DNA of 64,000 bases from positions 36,511,634 to 36,575,633 of the forward strand of contig NC_081545.1 of the NCBI RefSeq assembly GCF_901000735.1. Reading direction: 5' to 3'. Origin of the DNA: Corylus avellana (taxonomy: Eukaryota > Streptophyta > Magnoliopsida > Fagales > Betulaceae). The translations under genes and the position numbers were made by a program. The notes below the pieces were generated by a model. The model was not told where the DNA came from. It made no database searches and was given only the letters and a program-made list of their open reading frames with translations. Each line of letters begins with the position of its first letter. Within the stretch, counting starts at the first letter, position 1. Below, in pieces: positions 14,951 through 26,849 of this stretch.

Positions 14951-15092
14951 TTTTATTAAGCAAACAAAAATCAGTTTATAAAAAATAATAATAATAATAA
15001 TAATCCTCGAGAGAGAGGAGTAATAATGGAATGGCAACCATTGGGTGGAATAATAATTTTAATAAAAGCAACGGAAGAGGAGTCCACACAAC

Positions 15093-15180
15093 CGATGGAT
15101 AAGTTCACGTGGCTTCAAAAAATAAAAAGAAAAAATTACATTTTATTCCTTGCCCTTTATGAAGTTTTTAATGTATAAAA
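15093..15180. repeat. Dispersed repeat, copy 1
   Basis: About 90 bp (GATGGATAAGTTCACGTGGC to GAAGTTTTTAATGT) recurs in the same orientation at 63902-64000. Probably the end of a dispersed element; family not recognised. Confidence 0.7.
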
Positions 15181-16955
15181 ATTGACAATGTTCTCTTACT
15201 AAATTTCTCAAATTGTCAATTGAACTCATTCATTCTTTTCCATTCTTTTTCATTCTTTCATTCATCATTCTTTAATTGTTTCCTTTCCTTTTCATTCATT
15301 TCTTTTCCTTCATTTCCATTCATTTTATGTTATTAAATAACATAACATACTTATAACATTTTTATAAAATATCATCTTCATATCATAGTAGAAACATTTT
15401 CATAAAGATCATTTACATTTGATTCCTTTTCCAAAAAATATAGTTTTTGGATGCATAAAAGGGGCTTATCAAAGAAAGGATAACATTTTAATCATTATTA
15501 GAAAATATAACATTTATTTTTGTAAGAAATCATAAATATGATCATATCCCCTTACCTCTAGGCTACAGCTATGAGCAATCTTTAAACTGCAATTTACTCA
15601 TCTTGACAAATCTACCATTCTGTTTAACCATCGCAGAATTAATAACAATTTAACATAAACACCAACTGAAATTAACCAATTAATCATAAATATAAGGGGG
15701 TAACTTTACCTCGTATGAACCCACTAAAATAATTCCGTAAAACCATAGTCTACCAAATCTCTCTCATCTTTACTGTCTGCTCGTCCCATCTCTCAAATTC
15801 TGGCTTTCACTTTCTGCTCTCTTTCTTACTGTACAAGTCTCTCTCTATACCTCTTATTCTCTTCAATCAGTAACTTTCTTCTTCATCTCTGATTTCTCTT
15901 TACCAGCCTCTCTCTCACACCCTGCCTCTTTCTCAATCTCTTCATCAATCTCACATTCTCCCCATTAATAACTCGTAATCTCTCTCTTCCTTACTCTCAT
16001 GCTCTTTCTATTTAATAGCTAATAGCTGCTGAGTATTATAAGTGAGAGGAAAAGAGGGAGTGAGAGAATAAAATACAACAAATGGAATAATGCCGTGTGA
16101 GAGGGAGTGAGTGATTGAGAGAGAGAAGAGATAAGAAATAAACAATTTAAAAGTAGAAATGAATGGGAGAATGAGTTGGGGCTATGCACGTGAAGAAAAG
16201 ATAATGAAGCAGGGAAATAAGTGCTGTGGAAGGAAAATGAGTGGTATTGAGGTGGTGGCTGTCAATGTGGGGAAAGAAGAAAATAAAATAAAGAATAGAA
16301 ATGATGTGGAAGTAGTTGTTGTACGTAGGGATGTGGCCGAAAAGAAAATAAAGAATAATAGACAAACTTTGGTAGTGTGGGCTGTCGGCAAGAGGGGTGG
16401 GGGAAAAGGAGATGCAAATAAGTGGAAAGTGGAGATGGTGGGTACGTGGGAAACAAAGAAAGGACTAAAATAAAGAAATAAAAAGAACAAAGCATTTGGT
16501 CAATAAGTCAACGAAAGATAATGAGTGTGGGATGAGTATTATAATAAAAAGGAAACTCACAAGCCATGTGAATTTGGGTATGTCGGAGATAAGGATCTCC
16601 TACTAACTCTAATAAACGTGCACAGATCACTAACTACATAAATAATTAATATGATCAAATCTAATCATCATATTAATCCTCAATCTTGAATATTCTTCTG
16701 ATATAAATAAATACTCTTGGTAACAAATCTGTCTAATTAAATCATCAAATCTCCAAATATGATTAATCTGAATATCATCTCCAATAAAATCAAACCTTAT
16801 GATTTAATAATCTCCGATCAATATTCATTCCTATAATATTCATATAAATTCATAAATTCCTCAAGAATAAATATTCTTACCTAATATGAATATTAAAATA
16901 TTTATCATCAAATAATTCCTTTAAATAAGGTAATAAAATCCGGGGTGTTAGAAAT
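15181..16955 (-). mobile_element. Possible LTR-retroelement remnant
   Basis: No gene supported. On the plus strand the region ends AAATCCGGGGTGTTAG at about 16935-16950. This resembles the TGTAACACCCCGGAT start of many plant gypsy LTRs read in reverse, with one mismatch. The interior is CATT-rich, then pyrimidine-rich (15780-15990), then AT-rich. The lysine-rich ORF at 16159-16473 is low complexity. The other LTR edge was not found, so extent and identity are uncertain. Confidence 0.3.
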
Positions 16956-17480
16956 GTAGTGTACTGCTACATGCTTTGTTGACAAAGATTTCTACCTACA
17001 TGCAATTGAGATCCAGAGACCTCCTTGTAGCTAAAGCCTCTAATTTAGAGATTTTTTACTCCTCACTTGAAGAAAACGTCAAAAAAGAAAAAAAGGAAAT
17101 AGCTAAGGTCGTTCCTAAAATTTCATCAGACAAAGATGGATAATGATAACAAAGGAAAATTCTAGCAGAAGGCTTATTGGAATTAGTTTTCCTTCAATTG
17201 ACCATGTGTTTCTAATCCTATACAATTACATGGAAGGGGGAAATCTAATAAACCTTGCGCGTGCATACAGAAGAATGATATGTTAATTAGTTTTATTCAG
17301 GACAATATCTTTCAAGATAGATAGACAATCGTTTCCATATGTTATAATTCATTCAAAAGGGAGCCCCAAGAAATAACACTATAATAAATAATGCACAAAA
17401 TGTATCAATATTTTTTGCTCATGCATACCCAGAACGGTTCTAACACAAAAAGAAAGAAATTAATAGAGAATACCTAGGCC
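16956..17480. other. 3' flank of the kelch-like gene
   Basis: No coding signal recognised. It probably contains the 3' UTR of the gene ending at 17481. Confidence 0.4.
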
Positions 17481-18866
17481 TTAATCTTCTCCTCGCAGTT
17501 CCGATTGCTTGATTTCAGGCCTGCAAGTTTAACACCCATTAGCAGACATGCCAGATTTTCAATATTTCCAACCAATGGGAAAACAAGAAGCTTACCGTAA
17601 AAAGGCATCTGTTAACCCAAAGGGGCTATCCACTTTATATTTTTCTTCCCAAGCAAGCGATATGTCCAATCTGTTCTCCCCGGGCATGTGAGAAATATCA
17701 ACTACAATGCAGCGAACATCAGTATATGCATCAGTATATACACGAGTAAATACTTCAGTATATACTTCGTCTTCATCTTCATCTTCTTCTTTATCTTCAT
17801 CTTCATCTTCATCTTCATCTTCATCTTCATCTCCATCTCCATCTTCATCTTCATCTTCATCTTCATCGGATTTCATACGACGAGCCGTTTGTAAGATGCA
17901 GAACCTCTTGTTCTCTAAATGCACAAGACAAGGAACTGGTGAACTGGAAATTCCGAGATGCTTAAGACTCCCTTCTAGCCACTTATCCAAGTCTAAATTA
18001 TAGGCAATCAAGAATGCTTCCTCCTCCATCCCATCCTCTACCCAAGTGGTCTCTACCCAAGTGGTCCAGTATAAAGTATTATGTGCAGTTATCGTCCTTT
18101 GACAACTCCCGACAGGGAACATAGAGTGTATCTTGCGCTCAGGAGGGGCAAGCACTTCCCAAGATCGATGCTGCACATTATATGTATAAAACATTGCAGA
18201 ATAGCGTGTATTCGGAACATGGAAAGCCACAAGAATCCTGCTTGGATTCTCAAGAGCTGCAGAAAGGATTATAGAACTCGAATCATATGGAGGATCCGGT
18301 AAGGCTTCCCATTTTCCATAATCAGGATCAAAAACCTCACCCCACTTGACGGTAGGCGACGTATGCTGTAGGCGACTAGAAAAAAAATAAATCTTCCCGT
18401 CTAGAGCAAAACTTAGCGGTTTGTATTTGGGAGAAATCATCGGAGAAACACGCTTTAAGGAGTAGGGGCCACGGCTGGTAAGGTCTAATTTGCAGACTTC
18501 AGATAGAGAGGAACCAAAAGCGTAGACGGGGGTCGGCCCACAACCAAAAGCGTAGACGTGGGAACGTAGGGCTGCAAAGCCATCGTACACGTTAAGCATG
18601 CCTTCCCAAAACGAAGAGATCGTTTTGCCCTTGGGGTAGACCTCGCAAGGACCGTCCTCACGAATATTGATGCTATACCACTTCGTATGGTTCATATGAT
18701 AGTCATCCGTATAGAAATTAGGCACACAGAAGATTATGTTGTAGGAACGAGGAGATAAACACTTACGACGACGATAATATGGTTCTTGGGATACATAATC
18801 AGTTGATGAAAGATCAATTGATAATGATCTTGGAGTCTGCCACGCCCTGACGAGGTGTCTGTCCAT
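17481..18866 (-). CDS. Kelch/galactose-oxidase-like protein
   Basis: Long minus-strand ORF of 424 residues from ATG at 18866 to a TAA at 17592. It has kelch-like blades: VYAFGCG, GKIYFFSSR, VFDPDYGKWEALPDPP and NLDLDKWLEG. No F-box is visible at the N terminus, so the function is unknown; partner binding is only a family guess. Residues about 318-350 are an Asp/Glu run encoded by an (ATGAAG)-like microsatellite at 17769-17866. At the 3' end, CG|GTAAGC at 17596/17595 is a good donor. Splicing to an acceptor before 17520 gives an alternative tail PEIKQSELRGED ending at 17481. Reading through instead stops two codons past the donor. A small in-frame duplication (WTTWVETTWVE) lies near 18040-18066. 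A truncated paralogue lies at 14740-14950. Confidence 0.75.
17769..17866. repeat. Hexanucleotide microsatellite encoding Asp/Glu
   Basis: TTCATC/TCATCT repeats with a few variant units, in frame inside the kelch-like gene and encoding alternating D and E. Length is probably variable between alleles. Confidence 0.9.
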
Positions 18867-19167
18867 GGAGATGGAGACTTGGGAAGAAGCGGCGCTGCTG
18901 AAGATAATTTAGGGTTTCTTTCGAGTTAGGGGAGTTCGGGAATCGGTTGCGGACCGTGCGGTGATGGGATCCGGATACTCTCCGGTCCTTAAAAGGAGTG
19001 GAGAAAATGCATTTAACGGTTTGGATTTCTTTTAAGAAATCCAAGCCCTAAAAATGATACACGTCGAACCTGAAATAAAAGAATAAAAATAAAAGTTAAC
19101 TTCAGATTGTAGTACCGATTTTGGAGTAGGAGAAAATTGGAAGAGCAAATCATTCGAGCAATAATCG

Positions 19168-19560
19168 TCCAATGATTTCGAAATGAGGAGAAAATTAGGG
19201 ATCTGGCTTAAGCTGGATCAAATTAGAACGACCCCAACTACAAAAGTCAAAAAATGAAGAACCCAAAAAAAAAAAAAAAAAAAAAAAAGCCTTAAAAATA
19301 AATGAAAAATCCAGCACCGAATAGAGGAGAAAATAAACAAAAGCACCACAATGATTCCGAAATGAGGAGAAAATTAGATCAACCCATGAACTACAAAAGT
19401 CAAAAAATGAAGAACCCATAAAAAATGAAGAACCCAGAAAACATGAATGAAAAATCTGGCACCAAATAGAGGAGAAAATAAACAAAATCAACGCAATGAT
19501 TTCGAAATGAAGAAAATTAGAACGACTCATGAACTACTAAAGGAAAAAAAAATTGAAGAA
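19168..19560. repeat. Tandem repeat, about 145-180 bp units
   Basis: Three successive units start near 19168, 19348 and 19493 with CAATGATTTCGAAATGA or close variants. Each contains AACTACAAAAGTCAAAAAAT or a variant, and the last unit is partial. Units differ by internal A-runs and small deletions. The array lies about 300 bp upstream of the kelch-like gene. Confidence 0.8.
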
Positions 19561-19679
19561 CCTGAACCTCCCGAATCCGTCCCTACAGCTCTTTCTTCAC
19601 GCCTTAGCCTTCATCGTTCCTTGCTTTCTTTTCTTATTTTATTTACTGATTTTTTTTTTTTTTTTTTCTAAAGGCTGTC

Positions 19680-20211
19680 TAACGGGGACCGGGATCCTCA
19701 GCAATGGGCAACAAATTGCCCATCAAACATTTCTCTAATCCTGGTCCTTGAATGTATCTAAGGGTCTACAATCCGCCACGTGTCTCATTAATAATATAAT
19801 AATAAAATATTATTTAAAAAAATAAAATAATAAAATAAACTAAAAAAATGTGGGGTGCCAGGGGTGGCCGGCCACCCCAGCTGAGCCAGGGGTGGCCATA
19901 TCTGACCCCCCTTTCTCCTGTTCACTTCTTACCCCCTTAATAGTGCCCAAATTTGAGATATCATCCTCTGCCTGAATTAATGCCACCTCCCCCAAACCTC
20001 CCTCATTGCATTCCTCCCCAAAATCAGCATAAGCTATCTGCTCCTGCAAGTCAGCCCCTACCACCGGAGGATTTCTGATCTGGTCAGCACTCCCAGCCCT
20101 TCCCCGCGGCTCTCAGCAACCTGCGCATCCATACCCAGCACCTTCGACAGCATCTGCATGGTCCCCAGAACCATCTTTGGCAATCGTCGTACTATCTTTG
20201 TTGAAGCGTGG
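19680..20211. mobile_element. Dispersed repeat with GC-rich palindrome; TE debris
   Basis: From about 19775 to 19900 the text CCACGTGTCTCATTAATAAT, an AT-rich stretch and GGGGTGGCCGGCCACCCC match the reverse complement of 59365-59540. The flanking 19900-20210 has a minus-strand open stretch resembling retroelement protein but not recognised. The NIPA duplicate begins at about 20212. Confidence 0.5.
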
Positions 20212-20601
20212 ATTTTTATGTCTTAAATACGTGATTTTGCGCAGGAAAGATAACCCTCAATATATATCATCAAGTTCTTATGCAGCCTGCAGATGTTCGG
20301 TTGTACTAACTTTTGTAGCCTCATCAATCCATAGATGACTACTCGTCGGCTTTTGAGCATTTGTTACTCTATTATGTGACAATTCGGAACTCTAAACCGC
20401 AGCTTCAGATTCAGTTGCGTGCGGGATCTCCTTTACGGCTTCACTTCGTTTAAGCCATGGGGGAGTGGATCATTGGAGCCTTCATCAACCTCTTTGGCAG
20501 CATTGCCATCAACTTTGAAACAAACCTTCTTAAATTAGGTCACAACGAGGTAAACTTTTCCGCCATCTAATTATTGTGCTGCAATCTCATATCCTAATTC
20601 T

Positions 20602-20632
<31 letters not shown>

Positions 20633-22870
20633 CTATTTCTATATATATATTTTTTCAATGGTATTGGTACTTGTTGGAGAAATTTGGCATATGCAGTTTC
20701 TTGTATAGAACTCGAGCAATTTTATTTATATGCTACACATAGTTGGTTGAGCATGCAGCAGTATGTACAAAGCACTAGCTAGTTACCTCTTTCGGCAGGA
20801 TGATCCTGATATTGTTTTCACTATATGTTCTTAAATCCCATTAGTATAGGAATATGCCTCAGTTCTCCGAGGTTGTGAAATGTGACTTATTTAGCGTACA
20901 GTTCTGGGAAACAGTCAAGCAATTGAGCTTATTGTGAACATGAACAATTCTTACCTGCTAGATCTCATTCTATTACGGATTCATGTTGTTAATCTGACAT
21001 TAAAAGAGCATTCATTTACATCTTTTCATCATGATGTAAGCTATTGATAAATCTTACTATATTATCTGTAGAGAGAAATGCATTCTATGCTAGAAAGTGA
21101 TGGAACAAACGGGAAGCTGACTTTGAAGCCTATAATACAGAGAGTTGGTAAATTCTAGTGTCATTCTGCTTAATTTTCTACATGGGGTTTACTCCTGCTT
21201 TCAGTCTGAAATATAGAGTGATTCTTATTATGCAGGGATTATATTTTTCCTTCTTGGCAATTGCCTTAATTTCATTTCCTTTGGATATGCTGCTCAGGTA
21301 AGTATTGATTATATATGTCCAGGCCTTCTGAGTACATGTTTTAAGAGCGACACAAGTATAAATGTGCAATAACTAGGTTTATCTTTTCTTTCTAATTATT
21401 TTTTCCCAATTGATGCAGTCTCTTCTTGCGGCCCTGGGATCTATTCAATTTGTATCCAATATTGCGTTTGCTTTCTTTGTGTTGAACAAATTGGTGACTG
21501 TCAAGTATGTAAAAATCTGAACTGAACTTAATTTCAGAACCATAACATTGCACACCGCTTTATTATCTCAGACTCTTAATGTTGCCTTTTGCTTTCCAGA
21601 ATACTGGTTGCCACAGCTTTTATTGTCCTTGGAAACATTTTTCTCGTCGCTTTTGGCAACCATCAGTCTCCTGGTATGTGGCTCGCTTTTGAGACATCTA
21701 TGTCTCTTTATTTCTTGCATACTGCCGTATGCACTGCACTGCCGTTCTTCTGAACCATATTTTTTGAGTTATTAGTGTCGAGCACTTGAACATTAATGTT
21801 GTGAGATGTGTGTCACACCCTCAAAGCTAGCTTATATGATCCATTATTTTGGCAGAAAATTGGTCTTGAGCACGATATGACAAGGTTAACCCCATCCCAA
21901 TAGGAAAATGTTATTCATTCATTCCATTTTGTTCTAGTGTACACACACAAAGAGATATGACATGCTCATCAAGAACTGAAACTCCCATTTAACTAAATCC
22001 TAGCTCTATCACATTAGACACCCAAAAAGAGTGTCGTGTTTATTATTACAGTTTCGAAAAACAAGAAACACTTTCTTAGTGATGTTTGATTGGATAAATC
22101 ATTCTATATCAATTTAATCATGAAAACTGTACTGTAAGCTCGGTAGCCATAGTAGTTAGAGATAGACCCCTATATATCGCAATGAACATAAGTTATGAGT
22201 GGTAAATTTTAGATGATAAACTAAAAGCTTCAGCTGTTAGAAACAGTATTATTTATTTTGATAAACTAAAAGATTAGGCTATTAGAAACAGTATTATTTA
22301 TTTTAACAGGAAGATAATGTGGAACCATTCTGCTTCTTCCACTGGGAACTTAATGGACATGCTATCTGTTTTTTTTTTTTTTTTGGCATCTTTAGCTTGG
22401 AAGGCTAGGGGTTATAGTCAACGTTGTTCCTACCTGTGGTAACCAGCAACAGCCAAAAATATACAAGCATGTGATTTGGATCTAGCATGCATGAAAAGAA
22501 GAAAGAAAAGATAAGACGTGGTAAATCAGCCCATACATTAAATAGCTTTACCAGTCAATAAAGAAATTAATGCTTTACTATATGTTTCCATTTCAGTTTA
22601 TACACCAGAACAGTTGGTAGAGAAATACAGCAACATTACCTTCGTTTTTTACTGTCTGACTATGATCTTAGTTGTTGCCTTACATGACATCACTCCATCG
22701 GTGAGCACTGTGAGCTCACTGGTTTGCTATTGTTATGTATCTTTATTTATTTGATTATAATATCAGCACGCTTCCATCTACCCTTTTGTAATGAACATGT
22801 TGCATACACAGGAGAGGAGAACTTATGCTTGCTGTTTCTGGGCAAGACCTTAGACCGTATTGGCATATGC

Positions 22871-23503
22871 TGTTGAAAAATTGGCTCATAGTAGTCAAAA
22901 AGGAAAGACTTTGTCTCTTTGTCAAACTTGTCATGCTCCTCTTCTCCAAATACACCGTATGAAGATTTCTCCAACAATGAAGTCTCTGCACCTAAGAGTT
23001 GTAGTTGCACTTAGCTTTTCTTTAACTCTTTAATTATTCTTTTTGTCAACAAAAGAAGCAGATGCATTAACTCCTTCATTATTTCTTCATTTGTCAACAA
23101 AAGGAGCAAGCCATTGTTTTTTGACTTCTTGTACAATATGGTTATAAATATCCATCGGTTTCACTGTAAGAAGAAGTCGAGAGAGTGTGCTGGTTTTCTG
23201 TAGAGATTGAAAAACATTTGTATTGCTCTGCAGAAATTAGGAATAACCAGTATTGTTTTGAGTGTGAGGAAGACTTGGGTGTACTTGGGGATTTGGGTTT
23301 GTTATTGTTTTAACACTCTTTTGTGTCTCCCCTTTTGAATAAGTGAAATCTCTCTACTGTTGCACCGTGGATGTAGGCAAGTTGTCGAACCACGTAAATC
23401 TTGTGTTCTTGTTGTTATTGTTGTTTATTTTTTCTTTAAACACTATATCACGTTTGTTCCGCTTTCTTGATTGTGTGAGAGATTCGCGAACTTTCGCACA
23501 ACA
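22871..23503 (+). mobile_element. Solo Ty1/copia-type LTR
   Basis: A 633-bp insertion in exon 7 of the NIPA duplicate, starting TGTTGAAAAA and ending CGCACAACA. It carries phrases typical of copia LTRs: CACCGTGGATGTAGGC and CGAACCACGTAAATC. Flanks are TATGC on the left and AATGC on the right, a near 5-bp target-site duplication. No internal region is present, so it is a solo LTR left by recombination. Confidence 0.85.
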
Positions 23504-24475
23504 AATGCTTCCTTTCTCTTATGCTATAGTTTCAGGTGCTGTAGGATCATGCTCTGTGTTATTTGCAAAGTCTCTGTAAGTTAGCTACCTTGGACATCGT
23601 TCCTCTTCTGAGATAACCAATAAAATTGTGCAGTTACGTTTTTCTAACTTCAAGTTTTTTATTTTCAGATCTAATCTGTTACGATTGGCCTTGTATAGTG
23701 GTTATCAGTTACACGGCTGGTTCACTTACTCCATGCTGCTTTTATTTCTTAGTACAGCTGGATTTTGGGTAAAAATTATAGCAGAAATTCTTTTTCCCCT
23801 TGGTTTCTAAAATGCTACTTTGGCTAAAATTTAATGCTTGTTCTGTCGAACTTCTGTATAAATTCACACATTCTATTTTTCCAACTAATGCAGATGACAA
23901 GGTTAAATGAAGGATTGTCTGTGTTTGATACAATTCTTATTGTTCCTATGTTTCAGATTGCTTGGACTTTCTTCTCTATTTGTACGGGATTCATATACTT
24001 TCAAGAATATCAGGTAGGTTCTCTCAAAATTATGTTTTGACCATGCAAATAAAAGAAATTCTGCTTCATGTGGTTTAACGACAAAGAAAACCTATGAGGG
24101 AGGGAACAAAGTTAGCCAGTGAGGGGAGGGAACAAATTTGGTCAGCTGGGTCTTATTTGAGAGTGGATGGGACATAATGGGTCTTTGGAAATGCTCATTT
24201 TGCCTCACCTTCACCTCTCCATGAATCAAGTTTCACCCCTAGACTTCTTTGGATGATACAATCGGAAACCATTTTGTTTTGATTATCTTTTATTTGAGAA
24301 TTTAATACCTATCATTGAATCGCATAATTGTAGTGTATGGTTGATGATATTCAATTGATGTAGACAGTGGCTCCATTAGTTTGACCGTCTGGAGAATGCC
24401 CATCGGACGGGTGTTCTGTCTAGACACAAATAACATGCAGCTTCCTTGATGCTATTGATGTAGGTATTCTTGATG

Positions 24476-24669
24476 GAGTAATGATACATTCTACACCCCC
24501 ATCTCACTAGGCTAATGTGGTAATGTTCATCAGTCTTCGAATTTTTTTAGTTTTTTTTTTTAAAAAAAACGATAACTGATTCAAGGGCTGATGAATGCTT
24601 CTACATTAGCCTAGTGGGATGCTTCTACATCAGCCTAGTGAGATAGGGGTATACTATGTAGCATTAGTC
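24476..24669. mobile_element. MITE in intron of the NIPA duplicate
   Basis: Terminal inverted repeats pair GAGTAATGATACATTCTACA on the left with TATGTAGCATTAGTC on the right, and an inner pair is built on CACTAGGCTAATGTGG. It is orthologous to the copy at 54821-54982, so the insertion predates the gene duplication. This copy has an extra partial duplication near 24600-24650. Confidence 0.75.
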
Positions 24670-24863
24670 TTCTTAATGATTGTGGCCTTATTGTGTGCTT
24701 TATCCTCTGTTCCTCAAAATAGGTACTTGATGCGCTAAGGACGACAATGTTCATACTTGGAATGATGTCCGTCTTTGTAGGCATTTCTTTGCTGGCACAT
24801 GATGAGACCAAAGGCAATTTGATTATGGTGGCTAACAGCAACTCAAACAACAGATTAACTAAT

Positions 24864-25640
24864 TGTTAATTACCGCGTGTATTAGTTAGTTAATTTGTTT
24901 ATTCAGTTGGTTAAGCTAGTTAGTTCAACTGTTTGATGAATGTAACTGTTTGATATTTTACATACTAATCGAGAATCAGTTTATAATTAATGAGAATGAT
25001 TCATAATTTCTCCCATATTTCATCTTCTTCCTCTAGAATTTGATATGGTATCAGAGCCATAACAATTTTCACTTGGTTCTGCAAATCTCCACATTTTCTT
25101 CTTTTTCTCTTTTCTTTTCTTCTTAATCAGGCCGAATCCTACTCAAAATTCTGACTCAAATTCATTGAATTCCGCTGAAAACTCTACTAAAGATGACCTG
25201 TTTTATGGAGATAATCCATGAACAATTTTGGTTCAAACTCCTTTGACATATGAGAATTATCAAACATGGAGTCAATCAATGGAGAGATGGCATTGACTGC
25301 TGAGAACAAGTTTGAGATGGTTGATGGTTCCTTGCCAATGCCTCCCATTACTTTAGCAAACTACAAAGCTTGGAAGAAATGCAACAATATGGTCAAGAGG
25401 TGGATTGTGAATTCTGTTACAAAGGATATTGTTGTGAGTATCCTTTACATCAACTAGGTTGAAGATGTCTGGAAGGAACTGAAAGGTTAGATTCTTTTAA
25501 GGTAATGGTCCACGAATTTTTCAACTTCAAAAAACCATATTTGCCGTTGCACAGAACACTAAAAGACCTAAAAGGTTGGTCAAAGTCCTTATGAGCTTGG
25601 GCTTGAGGATGAAAATGACTGAATCGCGGAACAATCACGT
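24864..25640 (+). mobile_element. Ty1/copia 5' end: LTR, primer-binding site, gag piece
   Basis: A likely short LTR at about 24864-25045 is followed by TGGTATCAGAGCC (25046-25058), the initiator-Met tRNA primer-binding site of copia elements. Gag-like translation follows, including QTPLTYENYQ, EMALTAENKFEMVDGS and a degenerate GNGPRIFQLQK. Stops are present and no pol follows. It abuts the 3' truncation of the NIPA duplicate and may have caused it. Confidence 0.75.
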
Positions 25641-26849
25641 TATATCCTTTTTCTTTTCTGAAATGCTACATGCATTTCTAAATTCAAAATCTTTAACGTG
25701 GCGGTGAAAATCAACATTAGATTATGAATTTATCATAATAAGATTTTAGATGTAATGGTGATTTTCATTATTACACACGAGAGTATGCACTTAGAGTACA
25801 TTTAGCATTTATATCTTCTTTTCTCCCATTCTTCCTTCGTCAGACCCACAAATCTAAAAAATCAAAGCTTTTTTTTTTTTTTTTTTTTTTCCTTCGGTGG
25901 TTGAGGAAGAAAAAGTGACACATGTATGCGGTCCGCAATGCCTGTGTTAAAAAAGCATAAGAGCCTTCTCTGCATACAAGCAACTAGTGCAGAGCTACAG
26001 TCTGTCACATGCCAAACAATCATACATTCTATTAGAAACCACCTATAAAGAGCCTCACTTTAAAAGGGGTCTCCATTTCAAAAATCAAATATTGACCTCT
26101 CTAAATCCTTAGATTTAACCATATCTATAAAGATTTTCTGAGAAAAATAGTAACATACCAATGGGTAAACACCCAAGTTTACTCATGTCATCATGCCCTC
26201 CCGACGTGGATTTTGTATAGTAATAGATTTCTTTTGACTGAACCTATTATAATTCAACCCATCATTAAACCTTTGTTGGCTAGTTTTTGTTATTTAAATT
26301 CTGAAACCAATCATCGTAAACCTCTATTGGTAACAATCTTCCTTGATTCAGGATCGCCAAATTGCATTTATGGGTTTGTACGATAAGCCCTTGAATGCAA
26401 TAATTGTCCAGTTGTCCTATTGAAACACAAGCAGCTTATGCTCTTTCCAATTTTTCATAAAGAATTGTTGCTCTTCTTATCACATAGAATTCGACCTTCG
26501 ACATTTTGTCACATAGAGCACAATAGATCTTCGAGAGGATGCCGTACGCATAGAATCAATGCATGCTTAGGAATCATCCTACCATGCTACCTTTGGGATG
26601 CCTTCTCAAGCACTCTTAACAGTGAACCTGCCAATATTAGTGTCATCCACCCATTTCACCATGTCTCTACTTACCATGTTGGGCCTGAAATCACTAGGGG
26701 TAGCGTAGCTCTCTGTAACTCCTACCACACTAGGGATCGAGCAGTCGCCCTTCTCCAATTCCAACCTTCAATGATATATAGCCTCAACCTGTGCTTATTT
26801 CCCTAATCTTGAGATACGTATAATTCTTTCTCCAAATTTTCAGATGATG
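25641..26849. other. Anonymous AT-rich DNA with one dispersed repeat
   Basis: No gene recognised. It holds a poly-T run at about 25869-25890 and a segment (26239-26308) that is the reverse complement of 3114-3183. The 128-residue plus ORF at 26420-26806 has no recognisable domain. Confidence 0.4.

Larger units (their letters stand above)
20212..24836 (+). pseudogene. Broken partial duplicate of the NIPA8-like gene
   Basis: Same-strand copy of 51268-55150 including introns, about 31 kb upstream of the intact gene. It begins inside the 5' UTR intron and ends just after exon 10, so promoter, first UTR exon and exons 11-13 are absent. Exon-equivalents: 20457-20549, 21072-21147, 21236-21297, 21419-21504, 21600-21673, 22597-22700, 22812-22870 plus 23504-23575, 23669-23768, 23894-24013 and 24723-24813. 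Damage: a 12-bp in-frame loss in exon 2; exon 6 is 104 bp instead of 103, which shifts the frame and gives a stop in the next exon; a solo LTR splits exon 7; the exon 10 donor is GC instead of GT; and exon 1 has Gly to Glu (NFETN). Not functional as a transporter. Confidence 0.93.

Noticed and set aside
16159..16490. 104-residue Lys/Val-rich plus ORF and its Phe/Ser-rich antisense
   Set aside because: Purine-rich strand bias explains it; no recognisable family.
17707..18003. Plus-strand poly-Ser ORF
   Set aside because: It is the antisense of the Asp/Glu microsatellite in the kelch-like gene; low complexity only.
26420..26806. 128-residue plus ORF
   Set aside because: No domain or codon signal and surrounded by retroelement debris.
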